This document shows, in pieces, positions 22,072-33,192 of a DNA stretch of 64,000 nt (positions are counted from its first letter, which is position 1; each line of letters begins with the position of its first letter). The notes beneath the pieces are model-generated. The model searched no databases. It was not told where the DNA came from and saw only the letters and a program-made list of their open reading frames with translations. The stretch is from Lepas anatifera. Taxonomy: Eukaryota > Arthropoda > Thecostraca > Lepadidae. The stretch covers positions 5,001-69,000 of the forward strand of contig JAOTON010001048.1 in assembly GCA_034440635.1 (NCBI GenBank), given 5' to 3'. The position numbers were made by a program, and so were the translations under genes.

Positions 22072-22400
22072 TAGAGGCGGCACTTTTGGGTCCCGCGGTC
22101 CCGGCGCCGGGACCAGGCTTGGTCCCAGCGGGACTAAAGCCGGGACCAAAGGCTAGACGCCGGGACTGTGCCGGGACCAGAGCCAATCTGGATAAAGAAA
22201 AATTCATGATAATGGTTTCCACATTTCATACCTTAGATACCTTAGATACCTTAGATGGTCGGGACTTTATAAGGCACACCAGGTGCCTGTCTTGCCCGTT
22301 CTCATCGAGCTCAGGACGTGTTTCATTACAGAAGGCTAGGTCGGGAATGTGTACATATGCTCTGCCCAGAACTTATCGATACTGTTCTTGAAGGAGTTCG

Positions 22401-23046
22401 TCAAGGTGACTCCACCACCCATGCCGGGAGGCTGTTCCAGTCCGAGATTGTGCGTACTCCAAGGTGGTTCCTCCTTACTCTTGTGACTGCTTGAGGCTTC
22501 CCCACTTTGAAACGGTGCCCTCGAGTGGAGACTTCAGGAGGGTCCAGGAAGAACTCCTCTCTGGTCACCCCCAGCAGGCCGTGCATGAGTTTGTACACAA
22601 ACAACATGTCACCTCTCTTGCGTCTATACCAGAGGGATGGAAGCTTCAGAGCACAGAGTCTCTGCTCATAATCGAGGTTCTGTAGAGAGGGCACCAGTCT
22701 TGTTGCGCGGCGCTGCACTCTCTCCACCAGGAGCTGATCAGCCTTATTAAACGGACCCCACACCACATTGGCATACTCCAAGTGTGGGCGCACTAAGGCC
22801 TTGTACAAAAGTGGGAGCACCTGTTGATCTATGTGAACGAAAGATCTCCTAATGACACCCAGAATTTGGCTGGCCTTGAAACAGCTGCAGCAGCATGCCT
22901 CCTGAACTTGAGCTCTTCATCCATGAACACACCCAGATCCTTTTCAGTGGCCTGTGCTGCAAGTTCACGACCCTTCATACTGTATACAAGGTGTTCATTA
23001 GCCCGCCCAATGTGCAGGAAACTAAAGATAAGAGATAAAATATAAC
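22401..23046 (-). pseudogene. LINE ORF2 C-terminal fragment (CR1/Jockey-like)
   Basis: Two minus-strand frames join as the 3' part of a non-LTR reverse transcriptase. The upstream part has ATEKDLGVFMDEELKF. Downstream are LLYKALVRPHLEYANVVWGP, then a VERVQRRATRLV segment and ISDWNSLPAWVV. The catalytic core is absent and the frame shifts near 22825, so it is a 5'-truncated dead copy. It lies within the 3.66 kb DNA element. Confidence 0.8.
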
Positions 23047-24331
23047 TGTGACTTTCCAGCACATCATTGCCTCCTTGATGCAATATTCCAACTTTATAAG
23101 ATGAGAAAAGTATCAATTCAACTAGATGAAAGAGAAAAAATAATATTGCACACACACACAGCACATAATACAGCTCTCACAAGTTTCATTCTTTGGAAAC
23201 AACATTTTCCGATGTAATTCCCATTCCTTCACTTAATTATAAAGCAACTCAGTGACAAAACCAAAATACAACCCAAAAACGGTGGGTACTGAGGTCAAAA
23301 TCACTTTGAATTGAAGAAAAAGACGTTTTTTGCATATAGATACTGGAAGGCATAAAAACAAAAGCTTGATTGAAGAGAGAATTTTCTGGAATTGGCAATT
23401 GGAAATGGCCGTCCTTACCAACCCCACTGTTTCAATTGCCTTCTCTCTCTAAAAAATACTCAACAGTATTTCAAATTACCTACGTCTGTGCGTTATGTCG
23501 TGAATAAAACGTAAATGGCTTCAATTTCTTCAACAACACTCAACTACCGCACCACGCTCCGTTGTCGTAGTAGACAACAACAAGAAGAATAATAAAGATA
23601 AAAAACAAGTGTGCGCCACTACTGTCTTTGAAGAAAAAATGCAACCGAGCAGAAGCACAAGCTTTAGTAGCCTGAAGGCTAAAAAGTATTAAAAACCATG
23701 TGATAATTCAGTAAATTTTTGCTTTATTCTCTTCCTAAACGTGATGATGTACTATTTGTCTTTAGTGCACCGTCTACGGCTGCTGTAAAAATTTTTGTCT
23801 ATTACAAGCAAATATTATTATTGGTATTAATAATTTTAAAATTTGATTTGTTAAAAATAATTAAAAGCCGTTTTAACGCGAATCAAAGAAGACATTTTTT
23901 GCTACTAGCTTTGCTTAGCAACAGACCTATGCTTGGCCTCCATATTTGGAAATCCATACATGGACATTAGTTTGTGTGTGTGTGTTGGTTGGTTGTTTGT
24001 TGGGAAGGAAGGAAAGAAGGAAGGGTTTAATTACAGAATGAGGTGAGCAATTGCATACCATATTCTAATGGCCATTTTAAGACACAATCTTATGTGCTGA
24101 AAACGAATTTAGCAACCATTTCTTCCGCAAATAATTTTCTCCCATCGAATTTCCCTCCTATATTACCACTACACTACCACAGAAATGTCGCGCACGACAC
24201 CAACACCACACAGCACAGCAACGCTACTGTTTATTAAAGATGCCAGATACCATGCCAGGATAAGAGGAATAAAACACTCCAAAATAAAAAACCTCTACAT
24301 AACGCAACGACACTCGTCAGTTTGTACAATG

Positions 24332-24396
24332 GCGGATGGATGTGATAGTTGCGAAATAAAATATTATCAGGCGATTTCTGATGCGAGCGAAGCAGG
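24332..24396 (+). other. Possible first exon ending at a GT donor, followed by TTAGG array
   Basis: ATGGCGGATGGATGTGATAG opens a short frame (MADGCDSCEIKYYQ...) reaching GAAGCAG directly before GTTAGG. The last ~40 nt of this segment recur after the first array (from ~24531), again followed by GGTTAGG. This resembles an exon end plus donor that became part of a repeat unit. No downstream exon is identified, so coding status is unproven. Confidence 0.3.
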
Positions 24397-24728
24397 TTAG
24401 GTTAAGTAAGGTTTAGTTAAGTTAGGTTAGGTTAGGTTAGGTTAGGTTAGGTTAGGTAAGGTTAGGTTAGGTTAGGTTAGGTTAGGTCAGGTCAGGTCAG
24501 GTCAGGTCAGGTCAGGTCAGGTCAGGTCAAAATATTATCAGGCGATTTCTGATGCGAGCGAAGCAGGTTAGGTTAGGTAAGGTTTAGTTAAGTTAGGTTA
24601 GGTTAGGTTAGGTTAGGTTAGGTTAGGTTAGGTAAGGTTAGGTTAGGTTAGGTTAGGTTAGGTCAGGTCAGGTCAGGTCAGGTCAGGTCATGTCAGGTCA
24701 GGTCAGGTCAGGTCACGTCAGGTCAGGT
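24396..24728 (+). repeat. Interstitial (TTAGG)n and (TCAGG)n tracts
   Basis: Pentamer arrays read GGTTA repeated and then GGTCA repeated. The whole arrangement occurs twice (24396-24526 and 24570-24728), separated by a repeated non-pentamer segment containing ATTATCAGGCGATTTCTGAT. TTAGG is the canonical arthropod telomere repeat; TCAGG is known as a variant in some beetles. The tract lies inside a DNA transposon, so it is not a telomere. Confidence 0.9.
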
Positions 24729-25829
24729 CTGAGTGGATGTACCGGCTTTGTTTTGTTCATTCCGTCTTGTTCCGTTCCTTCTGTACGAGTGACAGAGCTT
24801 TTTGAAGGTTTTCTAGAGGTTTTATTAACTAGTGTCATCGGTCGACTTTTGGATAACTACAGCCTGCCCCTGCTCGTGCTGCGATTGTGACGCATTTCCA
24901 GCAGTTATTCGCACTTGGTCCGCAGTGTTGTGTGGTGTGCCTTATGGAAAAAATATTATTGAATATTTTGGAAACGGTAGCTCGGCGGAAAAAATGTTGT
25001 TGGAAATTTTGTAGGACGTGCTGGAATCATTCGAATGAGACAACTTTCTTAGTTGTCAGTGATTGCTCACCTTATTCTGTAAATTAACCGAAGGAAGGGG
25101 GTTGGAGAACTACCTAGGTATGTAAAACATTAATTGTCAGTTCCTTCATCCAGTGCATCAACTCACATAATTCTTCATAAACAGCCAAAAACAGTCCTGT
25201 AGTCACATGGCAACTGTAAAAGTGATATGTCAAATTGCTCCTGTGCTTTGGTGATTTGATCTTAAGGCTCTTGAAGGCATTTGTGTCCTGACCTTTCCTG
25301 ATAAAACTTAGGTCAGCTTATTGATTGAATGCTTATGGATGGAATGAAGGGAGGTGTGATAGAGCTTGAATTTTGATTTATGTATAATTTCTTAGGCACC
25401 TTTTAATGGTTTAACATGCAAACGTTTCCTCAGAGAGCATTGTCAGATAATTGTGGCCATTTTTCATGATAGTAGGTAAGGATTTCCTGAAGCTATTGTT
25501 CATACTTTATGTTGATTTGTTTATGTAATGATGATATAAATTTGCTTAATATGTTTGGCTCTTAATCCACAAGAATTAGTATGTTTAAAAGCCAATAAGT
25601 GGGAAAAAGGATGCCGGGACCAGGCCGGGACCACATCTTTCTCGCCGGGACTAGGCCGGGACCAAGAAATGTTGGCTGGGACCGGGATTGGGACCGGGAC
25701 CAGCTTTTTCCAAAAGTCCCACCTCTAGATGGCATGGTCGATCTAGGCATCCAAGAATAATAAAAAATTAAGACTAACATCTAGGCACACACAATTGTCC
25801 CATCCATTCTCCATACACTTACCTGTAGT

Positions 25830-27621
25830 CCAGTCTGCAGAACGTGGCAGATTTCGACGAGATCTCGTTGGGGCAGCCTCGGGGCAGACATACCGATTTG
25901 GGGCAGCTTTTGGTCGATCTTGGGGCAGAGGGGGCTCTTGGGGCAGGAACTAGTACTTGGGGCAGCAGTCGGTCCGGGCGACCACCAAGGGAAGAAGAAA
26001 AAATAATGAAAAAACGACAATCATTAGTTAAAGTTGCGCCGTAAAAGCTGAATTGTCGCTAAAGCGTCATATTTGTCATCGGTAGAAATAGGGATAAAAA
26101 GATACCAAACAAAGGAAATTTTAATAGACGTAAAGTTCCTGGAAGTGAATAAAAAATCAGGCAACGGGCGCTCTTTCTAAAGCTAAGTTTATATTTTATT
26201 TTTACATTTGTAATCTAAACCTAGTTCTAGTTACAAAAACAATCTCAGAACTCGAAATAAAATTTCCCTGTATATAGTTTTTTGCATTTCCTCTGCTATT
26301 CATTATTTTATATCCTACGCGATATAAAATAATGAACACCATCTCACTGGCCGGCTCACCGTGTCGCCCGGCTGTTATATATTGCTGTCGCTGGTGCACG
26401 AGTAGAGTGTTGACTTTGCGCATGATTTAGTTGTCCGTCTTTTTTAGTTTTTCTCAAGTATGTTTCCGGTATTTTCTGTGTTTATCTCCGCTTTTTCTGT
26501 TGTATATGTGCCGTTATTGTTTTTGTTTCGCTTTTAGTAGTTTTTTGGTTTGTTGATTTGATTTTACTAACCTCATAATTTGTCTCGCTGTTCAGATGTG
26601 AGTATAGATTTGAGTTTGATCTGTTTCATTACTGCGGAAACCCTTGCTCTTCGTTCTTTAGTTGGTAATTAATTATTTTTTGCGCTGCCCCATACTTTTT
26701 ATTGCATCTGTAACATATGTGGGCCCTCGACTTGGAATTATCGATGTTAAGATATTTCTGTGACTATTTGTTCTTTGACGTGTATTTAACATAAATTCAG
26801 TGTTCATTACGTTTTTCATTTGCTCGCTTCTGTTTATTTTCTCTTTCCCCTTTAAAGGTTGTGGTGGTGCCATAGCCGGGGAGTGCGCTGTCGCTGTGGT
26901 TGGGTGCCCTGTTTGTGCGGCTATGTCTGTGTGTTATATGAAAAACAATAAAAAATCTCTCTCTCTCTCTGCTATGTTTTGATCGCCAAAGGCCTGGCCA
27001 TGTCAAAAGGTCCACTGTTCAAAGGGTCCACCGCTCAAATGGTCCACCGTTCAAAAGAAAATCCCCCTCCCCCCAAGAACAAATGCCCGTCAGTGATGTG
27101 ACGTCACACGAGCGTACGGGAGTCTTTCTTCGCTTGGGTCTTTTGAAATTATTCCAAATTTTGTAATGCTTTCGTGCAAATGCCAGAAAACGGAAGGGGA
27201 AAAAATGGTTTAGCTGTGGAAAAAAGTATTTTTTATCGAATTTAGTTATCAATAGAAATATTTTTTAAACGTATTGATTATACGGGGTGAAAGCAGTGGC
27301 AAATGACGTCTTTAGGGGAAAAGACTTCGCTTGTAAATGTACCTTTGAATAAAAGTATTCTTGAAATCGTGCATCCTGAATGCAAGATAGCTGCTGCTGT
27401 GCGTGGAGGGTCGTGAGTGCGTTGTCATCGTCGGGTTGGATGGACGGTTTTATTTCATTTCTGGGTGTTTCATTTAAAATGGAGTAGATAAAACATCGTT
27501 AAAAATACCCCCTCCTCCGTTTGAGGAGTCTGCCCCAGCATCCAAATTTCTGCCCCAATTGGGGCAGGCTTTGGCTGCCCCAAGCGCCTCGTCGAGTCGC
27601 CTGCCACGTTCTGCAGACTGG
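25830..27621. mobile_element. 1.79 kb CCAGTCTGC-type DNA element with perfect 8-bp target duplication
   Basis: It begins CCAGTCTGCAGAACGTGGCA and ends with the exact reverse complement (TGCCACGTTCTGCAGACTGG). CCTGTAGT flanks both sides (25822-25829, 27622-27629). Subterminal GGGGCAG motifs occur about six times inside the left end and several times, in both orientations, inside the right end. The body is AT-rich with no transposase and includes a 16-bp perfect hairpin at 26299-26336. The ends match the MITEs at 18749, 34677 and 35079. Confidence 0.9.
26299..26336. repeat. Perfect 16-bp stem hairpin
   Basis: TTCATTATTTTATATC, a 6-nt loop CTACGC, and the exact complement GATATAAAATAATGAA. It lies inside the 1.79 kb DNA element. 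The function is unknown. Confidence 0.85.
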
Positions 27622-27629
27622 CCTGTAGT

Positions 27630-28251
27630 GTTCTTGGCGCACTGCCTACCCTGGCCCGACAATATACCCTAAAATGAATTGACACTGGGCTACTGCCTGC
27701 AAACTACGCTGGTGCGCTATGCACAAAACAAGAAAAAGAAGGGCTAATCTTTAATATATTTACCAAACACGCCTTCTTCACCAAAAGGTTTCATTCAATC
27801 TGTGGACACCACGTGAGAATCAAGGTTGCTCTACTCTAAATACAAGGTCAGAGTGTCATTACAAGGTGGCCACGACGCTGCCACATTATGACGTCTTTAA
27901 GGCGTCAGATAATCCCTTCACTAGCCTTGACTATTAAAAACTACCAATTGTTTGGAAGTGTTTTATCGATGTTAGTGTTTTTTGTAATTAGAATAAAGCC
28001 GAACGGTTTCGAGCGCAAGCCTGTAACATTCTTATTTTTATTTACCAAATGATGATTTAGTTTTTAGTTTTTTGATTTAGTTTTTAATCTTATTTCCCGT
28101 AGTAAAAACCCTGATATCATTAACTTTTAGTACGGCGCAGCTCATTCAAATAAAGCGCACAGCTTTTTTAGTAAACAAGTGTTATGATTTATTAGTTGCA
28201 TTGCCTGTAAGGAAAGAACCGTGGCTATTACTGGAATAATAATGCCATGTA
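27630..28251. other. AT-rich intergenic DNA between two transposons
   Basis: No frame, array or element end recognised between the 1.79 kb element and the target duplication of the LTR retrotransposon. Confidence 0.5.
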
Positions 28252-28256
28252 CCTAT

Positions 28257-28428
28257 TGAAGTAAAAGAGTGATTTGCCTTTCAGGTATATTAGGCTTTAT
28301 CTAACTCATTTTGAAAGCATCTGGAACAGATGGTGTGGCAATATTACCCGCATGCAAGCCTGGCGTGTAGCACAATTTACACACCCCAATATATGCAAGC
28401 CAAGCACAGAAACACACAGATTACCACA
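28257..28428 (-). repeat. 3' LTR of the gypsy-like element
   Basis: 172 bp, + strand TGAAGTAAAAG ... ATTACCACA. It is identical in length to the other LTR with 3 substitutions. Adjacent at 28429-28440 the minus strand reads GGTATGGGAGAA, a polypurine-like tract where plus-strand priming is expected. Confidence 0.95.
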
Positions 28429-28725
28429 TTCTCCCATACCTCAGAAATATGCATAAGCACATTACCTTTAGTGCCTCAGCAATGAACTCAAGTGAACCTT
28501 TCCGCAGCACTGGGCGCAACTAGATGGGTTAAGCCCTGTTAGACTTGACAAGCACGTACAAAACAAAACATCAGAATGTAAAATTATCCACTCACCTCCT
28601 GACACACATACTAAACATCTTAACATGTGAGATCGATCTTCTCTCACGACACGGTTTATGCTCATGCTACATTTCGTAATCATGATAACGATCCGGCAAA
28701 CGAGTGATCCTTGTGGAGCGTCTTG

Positions 28726-29517
28726 AAGGGAAATACGCGAAAAAAATTTTGTTGGCTATATCAAAAGTTTACAAAAAGTTGTTTCAGAAGTCTTATTCTC
28801 ATTTTTGCGAATTCGGCCTGCAAATGCCTTAAAATTGCTCTCAAAGTCAACATTTCTAGACGACTACCGGTACACCTCATATCGATGTATATGACGTACA
28901 CACGGCTAAGGCTATCAATTTCTCTAAGAATTAGGTCATATCTATCCTAAACAGTGATGTAGAACTTTGCACCACTACAGAAAAAATTACTTTAGAAAAA
29001 CAACAGTCCAAAACTCTTTTGGAACATAAATATAGGGCTTAAAAGAAATCACAATTAACCAATCAGAAGTCTAGGAATTCTCAAAATGGGGTCATGTGAC
29101 CTATCTGACGCAAAAGTTTTGTCAACCTGGGGCCGAAGCAGAAAATTACTCAAGACCCGAGGTACGAAACCGCTGAAGACATGAGTAAATTATGTTTTTT
29201 CTGTTTCTAGGGCAAATTAATCCATTTTATAGTTTTTAAAAGCTTTTTGAAATTAATTCAAATACAAATACAGGAGAACAGATATTTGTATTATAAAAAA
29301 ACATTACTTTTCAACTTTAAATAGTTTTCGAAAAGTCAGTGATGGGTATGGGCATGGGTAAGTGATGGGCGTTTTATCGAAACTGTTAACCTATTTAGAT
29401 AATAAGTAAGTGGCCTCCCAAAATTTTGCCGAAGATGCAGAAATAATTGATAGTGTCGCTCTCAGGATTTTTCAAATAGCAAGAAACCACAATAAAAATT
29501 TTTCGCGTATCTCCCTT
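28726..29517. mobile_element. Inverted-repeat insertion inside the retrotransposon 3' region
   Basis: The left end AAGGGAAATACGCGAAAAA and the right end (reverse complement AAGGGAGATACGCGAAAAA) face each other 792 bp apart, between the integrase tail and the 3' LTR. The interior is AT-rich and non-coding. The flanks TTGAA and TTTAA match at 4 of 5, so the target duplication is unclear. It is likely a nested MITE that landed in the retroelement. Confidence 0.6.
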
Positions 29518-29608
29518 TAACATAGGAACAGGCTCCGGGATAGACTCTGATGGTGGCTGACGTGTATTGGCTAGACCATCAGTGTGTTGCGCTAATGACT
29601 CAGATGAA

Positions 29609-30666
29609 TCAACTGCTGAGTTTCTTATTCTCTGGCAGAGGCTCAACTACATTGTGTGGAGCCCCTGAGTCAAGCGGATTGTCTAGTGGCGATACCAGGG
29701 CCTCGCTCGCACCAGTACTTCCTCGCAGGGCTAGGTGTCTAACGGAGACGGTAGTCTCTCGCCCGTCAGCCAAGCGAACATGAGCATATTGTGGGTTTGC
29801 CTCCAGAAGCTCAACCTCATCAACAAATGGATCATATTTACTACCACGGACGTGTCTCTTCATAAGCACTGTCCCGGGACCGTCAGCCAGGTTGGGACAG
29901 AGTGGCCGCTGGTCGAACGACGCTGATACTGAAAAACACGCTTGTGCGGAGTTGTATTGGTTGCTGTGCAAAGAAGACTTCGGATCGAATGTAGTGCATC
30001 TGGGAGAACCGACTCTCACTGTGAGACATCCAGACCTCTTGATCGCAGAGCCATGGAAATGGCTCTCCATATAGTGCCATTATACCGCTCCACCTGACCG
30101 TTCCCTTGAGGATTAAACGCAGTGGTGCGACTGCATGATATTCCACGAGTATGGAGAAACTTCTTCAGCTCCTCCGACATGAACGACGAACCCCTATCGA
30201 AGTGAATGTATGCTGGCATGCCAAATATGGCAAAGAGTCTACTCAAGCAGTCAATAACGGTACTGGAAGTCATGTCTGAGCATGGGAACGCGAACGGGAA
30301 TCTCGAAAACTCGTCCACAATGACTAGCAAAAAACGTTTCTTTGATGTCGAAGGCAGAGGTCCCTTGAAATCAATGTTAAGTCTTTCAAAAGGTTGGGTA
30401 GCTTTAATCAACCTTCCCGGAGACGATGTATGAAACTGAGGTTTCATCTCAGCACACGCCGGACATGACGAAGTCATACTTCTGATATCATCTACAGAGT
30501 AGGGTAGATTTCTGCATCTAACAAAATGTGTCATCCTAGTTACGCCAGGGTGACATAGAGAGGCGTGGAGATCTCTCAGGGTTGTCATATCCACGGAAGC
30601 ACAAAAGTGTCGAGACAGTGCATCCGCTGCAGCGTTCTCTCGGCCAGCGACGATACACGATGTCAT
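29609..30666 (-). pseudogene. Integrase region of the gypsy-like element (broken)
   Basis: The frame 30016-30666 starts with the end of RNase H and contains the zinc-binding HHCC part (HASLCH ... CPAC). The DDE core follows: Asp in LNIDFKG, Asp in HFDRGSS, Glu in GQVERYN. An in-frame TGA at 30016-30018 stands where family members have a Trp codon. Downstream coding similarity (NTTPHKRVF) continues in the same frame. It then shifts by one base near 29880 into the C-terminal part (VRGSKYDPFVDEVELL) ending near 29609. Confidence 0.85.
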
Positions 30667-32284
30667 ACGAAAAACATGAGAGTTCTATGCGCCACCGCAT
30701 GATCTTGTCATTTTTTATTTTGCCCGCCTGTTTTCCGTCAAACATGAAGGAAACAGATTTCTGCTCAGTGATCAACTGGAAATGGCGTCCCAGCAGCAGA
30801 TGTCTCCACTTCCGTAGAGCCTCCACTATCGCGTACGCCTCCTTTTCCACTGAGGAGTGTCGACATTCAGCAGCCGACAATGTGCGTGAGAAGAACGCTA
30901 CGGGACGACCATTCTGACTGAGCGTGGCTGCAATGGCGTGGTCTGAAGCGTCTGTCTCTACAACAAACGGGGCGGTGTCGTCAATCGAGCAAATAACAGC
31001 TTTGGCAATGTCATTCTTCAAGTTTTGGAACGCATCCATGGCTGGCTGATCAAGTGGAAATGTGCTGTGCTCAACGAGTGGCCGTATTTTGTCTGAGAAA
31101 CCGGCTATCCAGCGGCTATAATGTGAGAACATGCCCATGACACGCCGGAGAGAGGCTGTATCATGCGGGGCTAGAAGGTCCATGAGGGGCTTCAGCCTGT
31201 CAGGGTCAGGTTTGATGGTGCCGTGAGCTATGCTGTAACCCAGTAGGTCCACTGATTCAGCACCGTAGGTACACTTGTCCTGGTTTAGCGTTAAACCGTA
31301 GCGCTTTGCAGTAGCAAGGAAGCGCTCTAGATTCTCATCGTGTTTTGCCTTCGTTTTACCGCAGACCGTTACGTTGTCGACGTAGGCAAATGTGTCTTTC
31401 AGATCATCGTCCTTGATGATAGCATCGATTGCCCTTTGGAAGGCAGCAACACCATTGGTCACCCCAAACGGTATCCTACAAAACTGATACAGTTTACCGT
31501 CAGCCTCGAATGCTGTGTATGGTTTTTCTTCCTCTTTTATGGAAATTTGATGATAGGCACTCTTCAGATCCAGAGTACTGAACACTCTATAACCCGCGAT
31601 CTTCTGCACCTGCTCGTCAATATTAGGCAGCGGATATGCATCCAACAGAGTAAAGCGATTCACTGTCTGTGAATAGTCTATGACCATACGCTTTTTGTGG
31701 TTTTCGTTGGCCGTGACCAGCACCTGGGCTCGCCATGGGGAGTTGCTAGGTTCTATTATGCTGTCTGCCAGCAATCTGTCTGTCTCTGTATGGATGAACT
31801 GTTCATCCGGTTTGGAATGCCGTCGTGATTTGACAGCGATAGGCCTGCAGTCAGGGGATAGGTTTGTGAATAAGGAAGGTGGGGACACCTTCATCGCAGT
31901 CAAGCCACAAACTGTAAGAGACGGTCGAGGTCCACCGAAGGGGATTTCTACAGTGGAGTGTTCATCAAGGACATCATGGCCAAGAATGACGTCGGCGCAC
32001 AAATCACGCAGAACAGTGAGCTTCACGTTGTTATACACATGATCAGACACAGTAATGTCCACCACACAATAGCCTAGTACAGTCGAGCTCAATGCGGTTG
32101 AAGCCATCGAGACTGCACCATCAGCTGGAAACAGCTTCCAGTTACGAGATGCCACAAGGTTATGATTAACGAAACTCTTTGAGCTGCCCGTATCCACCAA
32201 GGCACTTACAGCCTCTCCATTCACCTTGGCTACCATGACTGCTTTAGAGAGGCAGCCAGGTGAGGCAGCCGATGTCGCAGCCAA
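30536..32284 (-). pseudogene. Protease-RT-RNase H region of the gypsy-like element
   Basis: The protease has the active-site triad LVDTGSS. The reverse transcriptase shows MVIDYSQTVN, FSTLDLKSAYHQI and the catalytic box FAYVDNVTV, where the second Asp of the usual YxDD is Asn. RNase H shows ETDASDHAIAATLSQNGRP and EKEAYAIVEAL; the later conserved Asp position reads Glu (LITEQ). The frame is lost near 30646-30653 by a one-base shift, with RNase H and integrase continuing in another frame. Similarity to the gag frame resumes upstream after the break at 32375-32384. Confidence 0.9.
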
Positions 32285-32331
32285 CGAGGATGCATCTGTT
32301 GTAGCAGCTAGAGTCGGTGCTGCAGCTGAGG

Positions 32332-33135
32332 TTACCTTTGAGTCTCGATTAGCTGATCTACATACTTTCGCGAAGTGTCGTGTCCGAGCTTACCACATAC
32401 ACTGCACTTCGCATCTCTTGCAGGGCATTTGAATATTGGGTGTCTAGCATACCCACAGAAGTAGCATTTTGAGGTTGAAGTGGACGATGGTGCTGCTGCA
32501 GCAGCAGTGGCTGGCTCAGTCAGCTTGAAAACTGTCTGTTCTGGAGGAAAATCAGTGTCCGTTGCAGTGGGTAGCCTGGTTGAAGCCTTGACTGTGAAAA
32601 CAGGCCGAGCATAAGACTCTGCATGCTTCTGTGCTTCATCTAGAGATCGTGCCTGCTCGAATGCTGCTTGGAGGTCTAATGTCTTGTTCTCGAGCAGACG
32701 TTGACGGATGGCAGATGAGTGCAGACCATTAATGAACGCATCCCGAATATGATCATTCCGGTTCTGGTCTGCTGAGACTGCCTGAAAGTCACAGTCTTTG
32801 CTAAGCAGTTTCAGGCTTGACAAGAAGTTATCTAGGGTCTCGCCGGGTTCCTGCTTTCGTGTTGAAAGTAAGTGTCGCGCAAATATGTCACTCTTGGGCT
32901 TTACATACAGTGTTTGCAGAGTTTTCATGGCCTCCTCATATGTGGCACAGTCCGCTATGTATTGATAGACTGTTGGTGACACATAGTTGATGAGCGTATT
33001 CAGTTTGTTTGGTTCATGCACACTGATCTCTGTTAGGAAGTTTGAGAAAGTCCTCTCCCAATGGCGCCATTGTTGTGTTGCATTGCAGGAGTTAGGATCA
33101 GCATCAAAACGTTCTGGCTTCATGAACTTATCCAT
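32332..33135 (-). pseudogene. Gag of the gypsy-like element, truncated in its second zinc knuckle
   Basis: ATG at 33135 (MDKFMKPERFDADPN). The capsid-like part includes WRHWERTFSNFL and QEPGETLDNFLSSLK. The first zinc knuckle is intact (CYFCGYARHPIFKC, C-x2-C-x4-H-x4-C). The second begins CSVCGKLGH but loses its last Cys because GTGTC is tandemly duplicated at 32375-32384 (+ strand), shifting the frame by 5 nt. The pol frame is in register with gag if one copy is ignored, which suggests an ancestral single gag-pol frame. Confidence 0.88.
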
Positions 33136-33176
33136 TCTTCAATGGTTGTAGATGCGAACGTCCAAGAAGATATATC

Positions 33177-33191
33177 AATGAGTTAGATAAA
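33177..33191 (-). promoter_or_regulatory. Candidate self-priming primer-binding site
   Basis: One base inside the 5' LTR the minus strand reads TTTATCTAACTCATT, the position of a retroelement primer-binding site. It is perfectly complementary over 15 nt to AATGAGTTAGATAAA within the LTR (33232-33246 in reverse). No tRNA-3'-end complement (TGG...) is present here. The layout matches Tf1-type self-priming, where the 5' end of the RNA folds back to prime minus-strand synthesis. That would put the RNA start near 33246. Confidence 0.75.
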
Positions 33192-33192
33192 T

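Larger units (their letters stand above)
22072..25727. mobile_element. 3.66 kb inverted-repeat DNA element with 8-bp target duplication
   Basis: The left end TAGAGGCGGCACTTTTGGG and the right end (reverse complement TAGAGGTGGGACTTTTGG) are inverted repeats. A perfect octamer GATGGCAT flanks both sides (22064-22071, 25728-25735), so this is one insertion. GGGACC/GGTCCC-rich subterminal repeats occur inside both ends (22083-22190, 25617-25710). TAGAGGTG-type ends with 8-bp duplications fit the hAT superfamily. No transposase is visible. The interior holds a LINE fragment (22401-23046) and TTAGG/TCAGG arrays (24396-24728). Confidence 0.85.

Noticed and set aside
24396..24728. Chromosome end or internal telomere fusion
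   Set aside because: Short, interrupted pentamer runs mixed with TCAGG and unique sequence, all within a transposon with a perfect target duplication.
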